From positions 1 to 17,613 of the forward strand of contig JAWLFC010000058.1 of assembly GCA_041685755.1 (NCBI GenBank): 17,613 nucleotides of DNA, written 5' to 3'. A model generated the notes under the pieces. It had not been told where the DNA came from. It worked only from the letters and a program-made list of their open reading frames with translations, and searched no databases. The position numbers were made by a program, and so were the translations under genes. The stretch is from Sva-07 sp041685755. GTDB taxonomy: Bacteria > Actinomycetota > Acidimicrobiia > Acidimicrobiales > Ilumatobacteraceae. This document shows positions 5,869-13,218 of the stretch, piece by piece; position 1 is the stretch's first letter, and the number at the start of each line of letters is the position of its first letter.

Positions 5869-6738
5869 CTAGCGGTGCGGGTCGGCTGCGTCCGGGCCGG
5901 TTCGGTCGGCACCGTCGCCCGTCGCTGCTCGATGGGCGTCGGCGAGGCGACACCAGGCCTCGACGTCGAGTTCCTCGGGTCGGGCGGTCGGGCTGATGTC
6001 GGCGGCGTCGAACGTGGCGGGCGCGACGACGCCGGCGAGCGAGCGGCGCAGCATCTTGCGGCGCTGACCGAAGGCGGTCCGCACGAGCATGAACAAGGTG
6101 TCGGGATCGGTCGGCGGCGGTGGCCGGCGGGTGATCTCGACGAGCGCGGACTCGACGTTGGGGCGCGGGACGAACACCGACGCCGGCACGTGGCCGACGA
6201 TGCGGGCGGTGCCCCAGTAGGCGGTCTTCACGCTGACGGCGCCGTAGGCCCCGGTGCGGGGAGCGGCGGCGAAGCGCTCGGCGGCCTCGCGTTGCACCAT
6301 CACGATCATCCGCTCGATGGCGGGCACGTGGTCGAGCAGGTCGCAGATCAGCGGCGTCGCCACGTTGTAGGGGAGGTTGGCGACGAGCACCCAGCCGTGT
6401 GGCGTGGTGGCGAGCAGGTTCGACCAGTCGAGGGTCATCGCATCGGCCTCGACGACGCGCACGTGGGGTCGGTCGGCGACGACGTCGCGCAGGATCGGTG
6501 CGACGCCGGGGTCGACCTCGATCGCGGTGATGTCGGCTCCGGTGTCGGCGAGGGCGAGCGTGAGCGACCCCAGGCCGGCGCCGATCTCCACGACGTGGTC
6601 GCCGGGGCCGACGCGGGCGAGCGTGGCGATGCGGCGCACGGTGTTGGGGTCGGCGACGAAGTTCTGGCCGAGGTCGCGGCGGGGGGCGAGCGCGGCCGAC
6701 TCGAGCAGTGCGCGGATCGCTGGACGCGAGTGGGTCAC
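5869..6738 (-). CDS. rsmA: 16S rRNA (adenine1518-N6/adenine1519-N6)-dimethyltransferase
   Basis: RsmA (KsgA) dimethylates two adjacent adenines in the 3' hairpin of 16S rRNA late in 30S assembly. The 289 residues contain LGQNFVAD near the N-terminus, the SAM-binding loop VEIGAGLGSLTLALA, the acidic ribose-contact segment AIEVDPG, the catalytic NLPY (NLPYNVATPLI) and VQREAAERFAA. The C-terminal domain includes FGQRRKMLRRSL. The start is GTG at 6738, sharing bases with the TGA stop of the gene upstream (GTGA), so the two are translationally coupled. ispE follows after 10 nt. Certain as to family. Confidence 0.96.
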   Translation of the reverse strand: MTHSRPAIRALLESAALAPRRDLGQNFVADPNTVRRIATLARVGPGDHVVEIGAGLGSLTLALADTGADITAIEVDPGVAPILRDVVADRPHVRVVEADAMTLDWSNLLATTPHGWVLVANLPYNVATPLICDLLDHVPAIERMIVMVQREAAERFAAAPRTGAYGAVSVKTAYWGTARIVGHVPASVFVPRPNVESALVEITRRPPPPTDPDTLFMLVRTAFGQRRKMLRRSLAGVVAPATFDAADISPTARPEELDVEAWCRLADAHRAATGDGADRTGPDAADPHR

Positions 6739-7244
6739 CGACGGATCTCGACCGGGATCGGCGCGTCGGTGAGATCGGCGATCTGGGAGAACAGTTCGGG
6801 GTGCATGACCAGCTTCTCCCCGGCGGTCGAGGGGGCGAGCACGGTGGTGCACGTGAGCGAGCGGTTGTTGTCGATGTTGACCACGGTGATGCTCTGCGCG
6901 TTGTTCACGGTGGAGAGGCGACAGGTTCCGATCGGGACGTTGCTGCGGAACGTGGCCTTGGTGGTGAAGCGTTCGGTGGTGGGGGCGAGGGGTACGGCGA
7001 TCTCGGCGAGGCCGGCGCCGACCTGGGCGGTCGGGCCGTCGAGGAACACCGGTGCTGCGTCGTCGGTGCCGGTGTCGCTGCCGGCGGCGACAGCGGCGGC
7101 GGGCTGGTCGACGTCGACACCGACGGTGGCGACCGTGGGTGCACCGGTGTCGGGTCGGTTGGCGAACCACAGTGCCGGGAGCGCAACGATCGTGAGCGCG
7201 CTCGCCACGAGGATGCGTCGTCGGTCGTGGTGTGAGAGTGCCAT
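6735..7244 (-). CDS. Membrane-anchored double-psi beta-barrel (RlpA/3D-like) protein, possibly degenerate
   Basis: This 169-residue protein has a basic N-terminus (HHDRRR) and then a hydrophobic segment at about residues 11-27, a signal anchor or uncleaved signal. Residues 30-90 are a low-complexity Ala/Asp/Thr linker. Residues 91-169 resemble a double-psi beta-barrel of the RlpA/3D type: TKATFRSNVPIGTC, ITVVNIDNNRSLTC, LAPSTAGEKLVMHPELF and APIPVEIRR follow the order expected of that fold. The usual catalytic Asp region is not obvious. Cys108 and Cys132 could form a disulfide outside the membrane. It sits between tatD and rsmA, where M. tuberculosis has rpfB and Firmicutes have yabE-type wall proteins, so a cell-wall role is inferred. 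Fold assignment by eye is moderate; the gene itself is well supported by the GTGA junction with rsmA. Confidence 0.75.
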   Translation of the reverse strand: MALSHHDRRRILVASALTIVALPALWFANRPDTGAPTVATVGVDVDQPAAAVAAGSDTGTDDAAPVFLDGPTAQVGAGLAEIAVPLAPTTERFTTKATFRSNVPIGTCRLSTVNNAQSITVVNIDNNRSLTCTTVLAPSTAGEKLVMHPELFSQIADLTDAPIPVEIRR

Positions 7245-7395
7245 GGTGCCAATGGGGCCGAGCCGACGTCTCGCCGCCCGGTCTGGGTGCCCTGGAAGTG
7301 GGCGACGACATGGTACCCGGATGGCTCCCTGATGACGATTGCCGACGCGTCGACGACCACGCTGCGTGGTGGCCTCCCGGACGGCGATGCCGGCC

Positions 7396-8152
7396 TCAGT
7401 GCAGGCCGAACAGTGCCCGGGTGTTGCCGACGGTGACGGCGGCGAGTTCCTCGACCGGTCGGTCGCGCAGGTCGGCGACGAACTGTCCGACGTGGGTGAC
7501 CCAGGCGGGGCGGTTGGTCGCGCCGCGGTGGGGGACCGGGGCCAGGTACGGGCTGTCGGTCTCGACGAGCAGGCGGTCGGACGGGCAGAGCACCGCTGCT
7601 GCCTGCACTTCCGGTGCGCGCGGGAACGTGACGATGCCCGAGAACGACAGCGAGGCGCCGAGGTCGAGGGCGCGTCGGGCCTCGTCGGGTCCGCCGGTGA
7701 AGCAGTGGAACACCGTGCGCGGCGGGACGCCGACGTCGGCGAGCACGGCGAAGGTGTCGTCCCACGCGTCACGCGAGTGGATGACGAGGGCGAGGTCGCG
7801 GTCGAGCGCGAGCTGGATCTGTGCGGCGAACGCGCCTCGCTGGGTCTCGCGCGGTGAGTGGTCGTAGTAGTAGTCGAGGCCGGCCTCACCGACGGCGACG
7901 ATGCCCGGCGTGTCGAGCAGATCGACGATCGTGTCGACGCCGTTCACGGCGTCGTGGGGGTGCAGGCCGACGGTCGCGTGCACGTGTTCGTGCTCGGCGG
8001 CGACGGCGATCGCGGCGAGCGATGTCGGGCGGTCGCAGCCGACCGTGATCAGCGTGGTCACCCCTGCCGCGGCGGCGGCGGTGATCGCTGCCGCGGTGCC
8101 GTCGGGAGTCCGCTCGTCGTGCACGTGGCAGTGCGAGTCGATCCATTCTGGT
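7396..8152 (-). CDS. tatD: TatD family metal-dependent hydrolase (5' end in assembly gap)
   Basis: TatD proteins are TIM-barrel metal-dependent DNases of the amidohydrolase superfamily. The visible residues begin PEWIDSHCHVHDE, where the HxH metal motif lies. They continue with VGLHPHDA, VGEAGLDYYYDHSPRETQ, LALVIHSRDAWDDT, VFHCFTGG and VETDSPYLAPVPHRGATNRP, which contain the remaining metal-binding His, Glu and Asp residues. The start codon is missing because the sequence runs into 100 Ns at 8153. A GTG just beyond the gap (8265) may be the true start. It lies between metG and the barrel protein, as in M. tuberculosis. There is a 151-bp space to the next gene. Family certain; 5' end incomplete. 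Confidence 0.95.
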
Positions 8153-8252
8153 NNNNNNNNNNNNNNNNNNNNNNNNNNNNNNNNNNNNNNNNNNNNNNNN
8201 NNNNNNNNNNNNNNNNNNNNNNNNNNNNNNNNNNNNNNNNNNNNNNNNNNNN
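8153..8252. other. Assembly gap of exactly 100 Ns
   Basis: A run of exactly 100 N is the usual placeholder for a gap of unknown length, so distances across it mean nothing. It removes the start of tatD. The bases on both sides resemble the metG 3' end, which suggests a repeat-caused break. Confidence 0.98.
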
Positions 8253-8261
8253 GGCTCGGCC

Positions 8262-8387
8262 TCACGGCAGGTCTCCTCGGGGCGGGGTTGGTCGGCCTCG
8301 CGCCAGGCTCGGTCGCTGGCGCTCTGCCTCGCCGGCCGTGCCGGGCTCTTCTGGTCGGCCGGGCTGTTCTGGTCGGCTCGGCGTCAC
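8262..8387 (-). other. Possible 41-codon frame between metG and tatD
   Basis: A GTG at 8387 overlaps the metG TGA (GTGA), opening a Pro/Arg/Glu-rich frame that starts MTPSRPEQPGRPEEPG. It ends at TGA 8262, which again overlaps a GTG (8265). The composition is low-complexity and resembles no family. It may be a short coupled peptide, a displaced tatD N-terminus or an assembly artefact at a repeat. I do not call it a gene. Confidence 0.2.
8340..8375 (-). repeat. Two tandem 18-bp units next to the gap
   Basis: On the minus strand CGACCAGAA(C/G)AGCCCGGC occurs twice in a row with one mismatch, encoding RPEQPG then RPEEPG. The left gap edge also ends in ACCAGAA on the minus strand, the same core. 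Confidence 0.8.
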
Positions 8388-9922
8388 GGTGTCGTGAGGC
8401 GGGGGAAGAGGGCGTCGCCCTTGGTGACGGGGGCGCCCGCGGTGTACTGGCCCCACTGAGCGGCGTCGGGGAGGCGTTGGTCGCTGACGGCGCCGGGCAG
8501 GCCGATGCGTTCCCAGATCGCCTGGGCCGTGCCCGGGATCGCCGGCGACGCGAGGATCGCGACGATCCGGAGCGCCTCGAGGGCGTCGCCCATCACGGCG
8601 TCGACGCCGGCGCCGGGTTCGGCCTTCCACGGTTCGTTCGTCTCCAGGTGGGCGTTGGTGGCGTGCACGAGCGCCCAGGTCGCCTCGAGCGCCTTGCTCG
8701 GCTGCACGACGTTCCACTGGGCGACCGTCTCGCGGTAGGCGGTCGCCGCCACCGCCGCGAGCGGGCTGTCGGGGTCGGGGGCGGTGCCGAGCCCGCCGCA
8801 CTTCTTGGTCACGACCGTCGCGACGCGGGCGAGGAGGTTGCCGAGGTTGTTGGCGAGATCGGAGTTGTACCGCGAGGTGAAACCGGCGATCGAGAAGTCG
8901 CCGTCGTTGCCGTATGCGGTGTCGGCGAGCACGTAGTAGCGGAAGCCGTCGAGGCCGACCTCGTCGATGAGGTCGAGCGGGTCGATCACGTTGCCGGAGG
9001 TCTTGCTCATCTTCTCGCCGCCGCTGAGCAGCCAGCCGCCGATCGCCCAGCCCTTCGGCAGCTCGACGCCGGCCGACATCAGCATCGCCGGCCAGTACAC
9101 GCAGTGCTGGCGCACGATGTCCTTGCCGATCAGGTGGTAGTCGACCGGCCACCAGTCGCGGTAGGCGTCGGTGCCGTCGCCGAAGCCGACGGCGGCGAGG
9201 TAGTTGGTGAGGGCGTCGAACCAGACGTAGGTGACGTGCTCGGGATCCCATGGCAGCGGGATGCCCCACTTCAGCGAGGTCCGACTGACGGAGAAGTCGC
9301 GCAGGCCACTCTTGATCAGCCCGATCGCTTCGTTGCCGCGGTGTTCGGGTCGGAGGGCGTCGGGGTGGGCGGCGTACCAGTCGAGGAGCCGGTCCTCGAA
9401 GCGCGAGAGGCGGAAGAACCAGTTCTCCTCCTCGAAGTACTCGACGGGCCGCTGGTGGATCGGGCAGCAGTCGCTGATCACTTCCCCGTCGGTGCCGTCG
9501 ACCTCGATCAACTCGTCGTCGGCGTAGTACTCCTCGCAGGCGACGCAGTACTTGCCGGCGAAGGTGTCGAGTTCGATGTCGCCGGCGTCGTAGCAGCGCT
9601 GCAGGAGTTCGGCGACGGCGGCCTTGTGGCGCGGCTCGGTGGTGCGGATGAAGTCGTCGTGGGCGATGCCGAGGCGCTCCCACGCCGCTTCGAACTTCGG
9701 AGCGATCGAGTCGACGAACTCCTTCGGCGAGACGCCGGCGGCGTCGGCGGTCTGCTGGATCTTGAGGCCGTGCTCGTCGGTGCCGGTCACGTACTTGACG
9801 TCGTCGCCGAGCAGGCGGTGCCACCGGGTGAGCGCGTCGCCGACGATCGTGGTGTACGCGTGGCCGAGGTGGGGCTCGGCGTTCACGTAGTAGATCGGCG
9901 TCGTCACGTAGAACCGGGTCAC
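8384..9922 (-). CDS. metG: Methionyl-tRNA synthetase
   Basis: This class I synthetase charges tRNA-Met. The 512-residue protein starts MTRFYVTTPIYYVNAEPHLGHAYT, which contains the HIGH-type signature PHLGH. Residues 120-155 hold a zinc knuckle-like insert (YCVACEEYY and DCCPIHQRP), probably with one site. VTYVWFDALTNYLAAVG and WPAMLMSAGVELP form the methionine pocket, and the KMSKS loop reads KMSKTSGN. The C-terminal helical bundle follows, and there is no extra EMAP-type tRNA-binding domain. The start is GTG at 9922, six bases after a TAACGT box, suggesting a leaderless mRNA. It diverges from the thioesterase gene. Certain. Confidence 0.97.
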   Translation of the reverse strand: MTRFYVTTPIYYVNAEPHLGHAYTTIVGDALTRWHRLLGDDVKYVTGTDEHGLKIQQTADAAGVSPKEFVDSIAPKFEAAWERLGIAHDDFIRTTEPRHKAAVAELLQRCYDAGDIELDTFAGKYCVACEEYYADDELIEVDGTDGEVISDCCPIHQRPVEYFEEENWFFRLSRFEDRLLDWYAAHPDALRPEHRGNEAIGLIKSGLRDFSVSRTSLKWGIPLPWDPEHVTYVWFDALTNYLAAVGFGDGTDAYRDWWPVDYHLIGKDIVRQHCVYWPAMLMSAGVELPKGWAIGGWLLSGGEKMSKTSGNVIDPLDLIDEVGLDGFRYYVLADTAYGNDGDFSIAGFTSRYNSDLANNLGNLLARVATVVTKKCGGLGTAPDPDSPLAAVAATAYRETVAQWNVVQPSKALEATWALVHATNAHLETNEPWKAEPGAGVDAVMGDALEALRIVAILASPAIPGTAQAIWERIGLPGAVSDQRLPDAAQWGQYTAGAPVTKGDALFPRLTTP

Positions 9923-9928
9923 GGGGCC

Positions 9929-9934
9929 ACGTTA
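9929..9934 (-). promoter_or_regulatory. Candidate -10 box for leaderless metG
   Basis: TAACGT lies exactly 6 nt upstream of the metG GTG, so transcription is predicted to begin at the start codon itself. There is no Shine-Dalgarno sequence in between (GGCCCC), and I see no good -35 hexamer. Confidence 0.45.
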
Positions 9935-9994
9935 GAGGCCGGGCCCCGACCGCCCACCGCCGGTAACGGTGAACGGTTGCGCCTCCGAGCAAGT

Positions 9995-10006
9995 GTCGCA
10001 TGCGAC
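9995..10006. promoter_or_regulatory. 12-bp palindrome between divergent genes
   Basis: GTCGCATGCGAC is a perfect 12-bp palindrome near the middle of the 138-bp space between metG and the thioesterase gene. Its position fits an operator shared by two divergent promoters. No regulator gene is adjacent. Confidence 0.3.
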
Positions 10007-10047
10007 GACGTGGCGATGACGGGGGTCGGCTCGGCCGGCCGCGTCGG

Positions 10048-10053
10048 TACCGT
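10048..10053 (+). promoter_or_regulatory. Candidate -10 box for leaderless thioesterase gene
   Basis: TACCGT is followed after 7 nt by the GTG at 10061. This matches the leaderless arrangement seen for metG on the other strand and favours GTG 10061 over the upstream in-frame ATG at 10016. The -35 region is poor. Confidence 0.4.
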
Positions 10054-10060
10054 GCTCCGG

Positions 10061-10909
10061 GTGACCGGGATCTTCGCGACTGCGACCGCCGTGCAACGTC
10101 TCTCGTCGGCGACGGCCGACACGTCGTCCGACGAACTCGTGGCGACCTATGCCGCCGAGGTGCAGCCGGGGTGGGACATCGGCGGCAACGCCAACGGCGG
10201 GTACCTGATGGCGATCGCCGGGCGGGCGATGGCCGAGTCCGTCGGTCGGCCGCCGGTGACACTCACCGCGCACTACGTGCGTCCGGCGTCGTCGACCGGT
10301 CCGTGCGAGGTGGTCGTGACGACCGTGCGCACGGGTCGCCGGTTCGCGACGGCGACGGCATCGCTGGTGATGGTCGACGACGGCGAGCGGCGGGAGCTGA
10401 TCCGGCTGCTCGGCACGTTCGGCGAGCAGGCGACCGGTGGTCCGTCGTATGTCGCCGAGGCGCCGGTCGAGATCCCCGACTACGACGACTGCGAGCTGCC
10501 GCCGGCGCCGAGCGAGGGTCCGAAGCCGGCGATGACGGAGCGCCTGGCGAGTCGCATCGTCCCCGGCGACGAGGGGTTCCGGACCGGGAACCCGACCGGC
10601 GAGGCGCAGATCCGCGGGTGGTTCGCGTTCGCCGATCACGAACCGATCGATGCGATCGGGCTGTTGCTGGTGGCCGACGCCTTCCCGCCGCCGGTGTTCA
10701 ACACCGACGTGCCGGTGGGGTGGGTGCCGACGGTCGAGCTGACCGTGCACGTCCGTGGTGTGCCGGTGCCGGGTCCGCTGCGGTGCCGGTTCCGGTCGCG
10801 GTTCGTGCACGACGGCCTGCTCGACGAGGACGGCGAGATCTGGGACTGCGCCGGCACGCTCGTCGCCCAGAGCCGCCAACTCGCCCTGCTGCCCCGTCCC
10901 CCCGCCTGA
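10061..10909 (+). CDS. Acyl-CoA thioesterase family protein (double hotdog)
   Basis: The 282-residue product resembles TesB-like proteins with two hotdog folds (4HBT_3 type), which hydrolyse acyl-CoA to free acid and CoA. The first fold has GWDIGGNANGGYLMAIAGRA, where NGGY is the hallmark around the central helix, followed by VTLTAHYVRPASSTGPCEV and RTGRRFATATASLV. The second has GWFAFADHEPIDAIGLLLVA, then FNTDVPVGWVPTVELTVHV and RCRFRSRFVHDGLLDEDGEIWD, where WVPTVELT and DGLLDEDGEIWD are typical. The substrate cannot be told. I chose GTG 10061 because a TACCGT box lies 7 nt upstream; ATG 10016 would add 15 unremarkable residues. It diverges from metG and faces the HAD gene across tandem repeats. 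Family confident; substrate unknown. Confidence 0.88.
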   Translation: MTGIFATATAVQRLSSATADTSSDELVATYAAEVQPGWDIGGNANGGYLMAIAGRAMAESVGRPPVTLTAHYVRPASSTGPCEVVVTTVRTGRRFATATASLVMVDDGERRELIRLLGTFGEQATGGPSYVAEAPVEIPDYDDCELPPAPSEGPKPAMTERLASRIVPGDEGFRTGNPTGEAQIRGWFAFADHEPIDAIGLLLVADAFPPPVFNTDVPVGWVPTVELTVHVRGVPVPGPLRCRFRSRFVHDGLLDEDGEIWDCAGTLVAQSRQLALLPRPPA

Positions 10910-10920
10910 CCCCACCCGAC

Positions 10921-11095
10921 CGATGAGTGACGCGCCCGGATGGCGGCCGTTCGCTCACCGCTCGGGTGGGATGTGGAAGCGGCGATGAGTGAGGCGCCCG
11001 GATGGCGGCCGTTCGCTCATCGCTCGGGTGGGATGTGGAAGCGGCGATGAGTGAGGCGCCCGGATGGCGGCCGTTCGCTCATCGCTCGGGTGGGA
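10921..11095. repeat. Three tandem 62-bp repeats between convergent genes
   Basis: Copies start at 10921, 10983 and 11045 with a period of exactly 62 bp. The first two are nearly identical; the third diverges near its end, where the HAD gene's last codons begin. Each unit has an inverted pair: CGATGAGTGA pairs with TCGCTCATCG (one G-T wobble) around a GC-rich loop that contains GGCGCC. In copy 1 the second arm reads CTCACCG instead. The array fills almost the whole 189 bp between the thioesterase and HAD stops, so a multiple bidirectional terminator is plausible. No T-tract follows the stems. Confidence 0.88.
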
Positions 11096-11098
11096 ATG

Positions 11099-11923
11099 TC
11101 AGCGGCGCAGGAGACGGGGGCCGCGTCGGCTGGACTTGGCGCTGGTGACGGCGGCGCCGGCGGCGAAGCTGGCACCGGCGATGCCGATGGCGCCGATCGA
11201 GGTGAACGTGCGGCGCACGACCGACTTGGTCTGTTCGCTGAAGATCACGATCGGCCAGCCGTGGCGGCGGGCGTGGCGCTCGAGTTTGGCGTCGGGGTTG
11301 ACGGCGACCGGGTGGCCGACCGCTTCGAGCATCGGCAGGTCACTCGCCGAGTCGCTGTAGGCGTAGCACTGGTCGAGCTCGTAGCCGTTCCAGTTCGCGA
11401 GTTCGACCATCGCTTCGACCTTGCCGACGCCGTAGCAGAACGGCCCGTCGAGTTCGCCGGTGTAGAACCCGTCGACCACTCGGCTGCGGGTGCCGATCCC
11501 CGAGGTCATGCCGAGCGAGTGGGCGAGCGGCTCGACGATCTCCTGGGGGGCGGCCGACACGATGAAGGTGTCGCGGCCCGCCTGGCGGTGGCGGTCGAGG
11601 AGGCGGCGCGCCTCGGGCCGCAGGCGGGCGAGCAGCCGCGGCAGGATCTCGACGTTGAGCGCCTGGAGGTCGCTCTGTCGCATGCCGGTGACCGCCTTGA
11701 GCACGCGTGCGCGCACGGCGGCGGTCGTGTCGTCGCTGGCGCCGAACAACTTGAACGTCGCTGCGCCGGCGGCGTCGCGGACGAACTCCACGTTGGGGAT
11801 CATCCCGGCCTTGCGGGCCTGGAGGGCCAGCGTGTAGGCGGAGGATCCGGAGATCAGCGTGCGGTCGAGATCGAAGAAGGCGGCGCTGGGGCCGGATCCG
11901 GCGACGCCGACGTACTCACTCAT
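11099..11923 (-). CDS. HAD-IB family (SerB-like) phosphatase with C-terminal hydrophobic segment
   Basis: The 274-residue protein has all four HAD motifs. Motif I is FFDLDRTLISGSS (nucleophile Asp18, acid/base Asp20). Motif II is TFIVSAAP, the motif III lysine is in GVGKVEAM, and motif IV is AYSDSASDLPML. This is the HAD-IB pattern of phosphoserine phosphatase relatives and of acyltransferase-linked phosphatases, so the substrate could be a phosphoserine-like or lipid phosphate. Near the C-terminus, TFTSIGAIGIAGASFAAGAA is hydrophobic and may touch the membrane, followed by a basic tail (SSRRGPRLLRR). The ATG at 11923 overlaps the rsmI stop by 8 nt, so it is coupled to rsmI. Superfamily certain; substrate unknown. 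Confidence 0.88.
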   Translation of the reverse strand: MSEYVGVAGSGPSAAFFDLDRTLISGSSAYTLALQARKAGMIPNVEFVRDAAGAATFKLFGASDDTTAAVRARVLKAVTGMRQSDLQALNVEILPRLLARLRPEARRLLDRHRQAGRDTFIVSAAPQEIVEPLAHSLGMTSGIGTRSRVVDGFYTGELDGPFCYGVGKVEAMVELANWNGYELDQCYAYSDSASDLPMLEAVGHPVAVNPDAKLERHARRHGWPIVIFSEQTKSVVRRTFTSIGAIGIAGASFAAGAAVTSAKSSRRGPRLLRR

Positions 11924-12767
11924 CGGCACCATTCTCGCCGTCCGGTGAGCGATCGAGCGCGATCGCGAGCGAGTAGACCTCTCGTTTGGGGCGTCCGATG
12001 CGCTTGGCCACCGCCACCGCGGCGTCACGGGTCGACGCCCCGTCGGCCAGTTCGACGCGCAGGGCGGCGCGCACGTCGTCGTCCGACGCCACCCGGTCGT
12101 CGACTGCAGCGCCGTCGACGACGAGCACGTACTCGCCGCGCGGTGATCCGATGTCGATCGTGCCGAGCGACCCGCGGACGACCTCCTCGTGCAGCTTGGT
12201 GAGCTCGCGGGTCACGACGACGACGCGATCGTCGCCGCACGCCGCCCGCAGGTCGTCGAGCGTGCGCAGCACGCGGTGGGGTGCCTCGTAGAGCACGACG
12301 GTGCGCGTCTCGGCGGCGATCTGGGCGAGCCGGGTCGCCCGCTCGGGGCCCTTGCGGGGGATGAAGCCCTCGAACACGAAGCGGTCGGTCGACAGCCCGC
12401 TGATCGTGAGGGCCATGATCGCCGCGCTCGGCCCCGGCACGGCGCTCACGGTGTGGCCGGCGTCGAGCACGCTGCGCACGATGCGCTCGCCCGGGTCGGA
12501 GATGCCCGGGGTGCCGGCGTCGCTCACGATGGCGACGTCGCGGCCGTCGCCGAGCGTGGTGAGGACGTCGGCGATCCGGCTGGTCTCGGTGTGGTCGTTG
12601 CACACCGCCAGGCGGGCGGCGCGGATGCCGGCGTGCTGCAGGAGCAGACCGGTGCGGCGGGTGTCCTCGCAGCACACGAGCGCCGAGTGCGCCAGCACGT
12701 CGACGGCTCGCGGCGACAGGTCGCCGAGGTTGCCGATCGGGGTGGCGACCAGCCAGAGGGTGCTCAT
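11916..12767 (-). CDS. rsmI: 16S rRNA (cytidine1402-2'-O)-methyltransferase
   Basis: RsmI methylates the 2'-OH of C1402 in the decoding centre of 16S rRNA. The 283-residue tetrapyrrole-methylase-fold protein starts MSTLWLVATPIGNLGDLSPR. Further family motifs are CCEDTRRTGLLL, VAIVSDAGTPGISDPG, VPGPSAAIMAL, GFIPRKGPERATRL and YEAPHRVLRTLDDL. The C-terminal part includes a short DAAVAVAKRIGRPKREVY helix pair typical of the family. The ATG at 12767 overlaps the upstream DUF192 stop as ATGA, and its own stop overlaps the HAD start, so the three genes form a tightly coupled unit. Certain. Confidence 0.96.
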   Translation of the reverse strand: MSTLWLVATPIGNLGDLSPRAVDVLAHSALVCCEDTRRTGLLLQHAGIRAARLAVCNDHTETSRIADVLTTLGDGRDVAIVSDAGTPGISDPGERIVRSVLDAGHTVSAVPGPSAAIMALTISGLSTDRFVFEGFIPRKGPERATRLAQIAAETRTVVLYEAPHRVLRTLDDLRAACGDDRVVVVTRELTKLHEEVVRGSLGTIDIGSPRGEYVLVVDGAAVDDRVASDDDVRAALRVELADGASTRDAAVAVAKRIGRPKREVYSLAIALDRSPDGENGADE

Positions 12768-13111
12768 CGGGGATCCGACTCGTCGGGACGGATCTCGATC
12801 CGGTCGCCGACGCGCAACCCCCATCGCGCGAACGCACCCGCTTCCGCCTCGATCACCGACGATGCGTTCCACACCGGGATGCCCATCCGGAACCGCTGCA
12901 TCTGGATCGTCTTGACGACCACGCCGTCGGGGTCGAGGTAGGCGACGTCGATCGGGAACCGCATGCCGAGCGTGTGGATCCAGCGGCACGGTTCGATGAC
13001 GAGCGCACCTTCGATCGAGTCGCGGCCGAGCAGTCCCCGGCGGCGGTCGCGGCGGCTGGCGGCCATCTCCGCCGACGCCAGCACGCGGGCGTCGCAGACC
13101 AACCAAGCCAT
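12764..13111 (-). CDS. DUF192 family protein
   Basis: The 115-residue protein matches the DUF192 family: RRRGLLGRDSIEGALVIEPC, then HTLGMRFPIDVAYLDPDGVV, VKTIQMQRFRMG, and a final VIEAEAGAFARWGLRVGDRI. Many relatives carry a signal peptide, but this one begins MAWLVCDARVL with no clear export signal, so it is probably cytoplasmic. The function of the family is unknown. It heads the DUF192-rsmI-HAD unit and is divergent from the ABC transporter. Its ATG has no strong ribosome binding site. Confidence 0.85.
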   Translation of the reverse strand: MAWLVCDARVLASAEMAASRRDRRRGLLGRDSIEGALVIEPCRWIHTLGMRFPIDVAYLDPDGVVVKTIQMQRFRMGIPVWNASSVIEAEAGAFARWGLRVGDRIEIRPDESDPR

Positions 13112-13173
13112 GGTCGAGAGTGTGCCAGATCACCGTCCGGTCGCACAGAGCGGGTGGTTGCCCGGCGGCGGGG

Positions 13174-13179
13174 TACGTT
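13174..13179 (+). promoter_or_regulatory. Candidate -10 box upstream of the FetAB-like genes
   Basis: TACGTT is followed after exactly 6 nt by a GTG (13186), the spacing of a leaderless start. That GTG is not in frame with the ABC gene; it opens a 10-codon frame instead. Confidence 0.35.
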
Positions 13180-13185
13180 CCCGTC

Positions 13186-13218
13186 GTGGTCCTGTTCGTC
13201 GACGTCGCTGGTGGTTGA
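13186..13218 (+). CDS. Possible leaderless 10-codon leader peptide
   Basis: GTG at 13186 opens MVLFVDVAGG and stops at TGA 13216-13218, which overlaps the ABC gene's ATG (13218-13220) as TGATG. The stop/start overlap would couple translation of the ABC protein to this short frame. A chance 10-codon frame is common, so this rests on two coincidences: the TACGTT spacing and the TGATG overlap. Confidence 0.3.
   Translation: MVLFVDVAGG

Noticed and set aside
7901..10060. Very long plus-strand frame running into the thioesterase
   Set aside because: The upstream part is antisense to metG and crosses the N gap. Only the part from the GTG at 10061 has family motifs.
10921..11095. CRISPR array
   Set aside because: The 62-bp units follow each other directly with no unique spacers, there are only three, and no cas gene is present.
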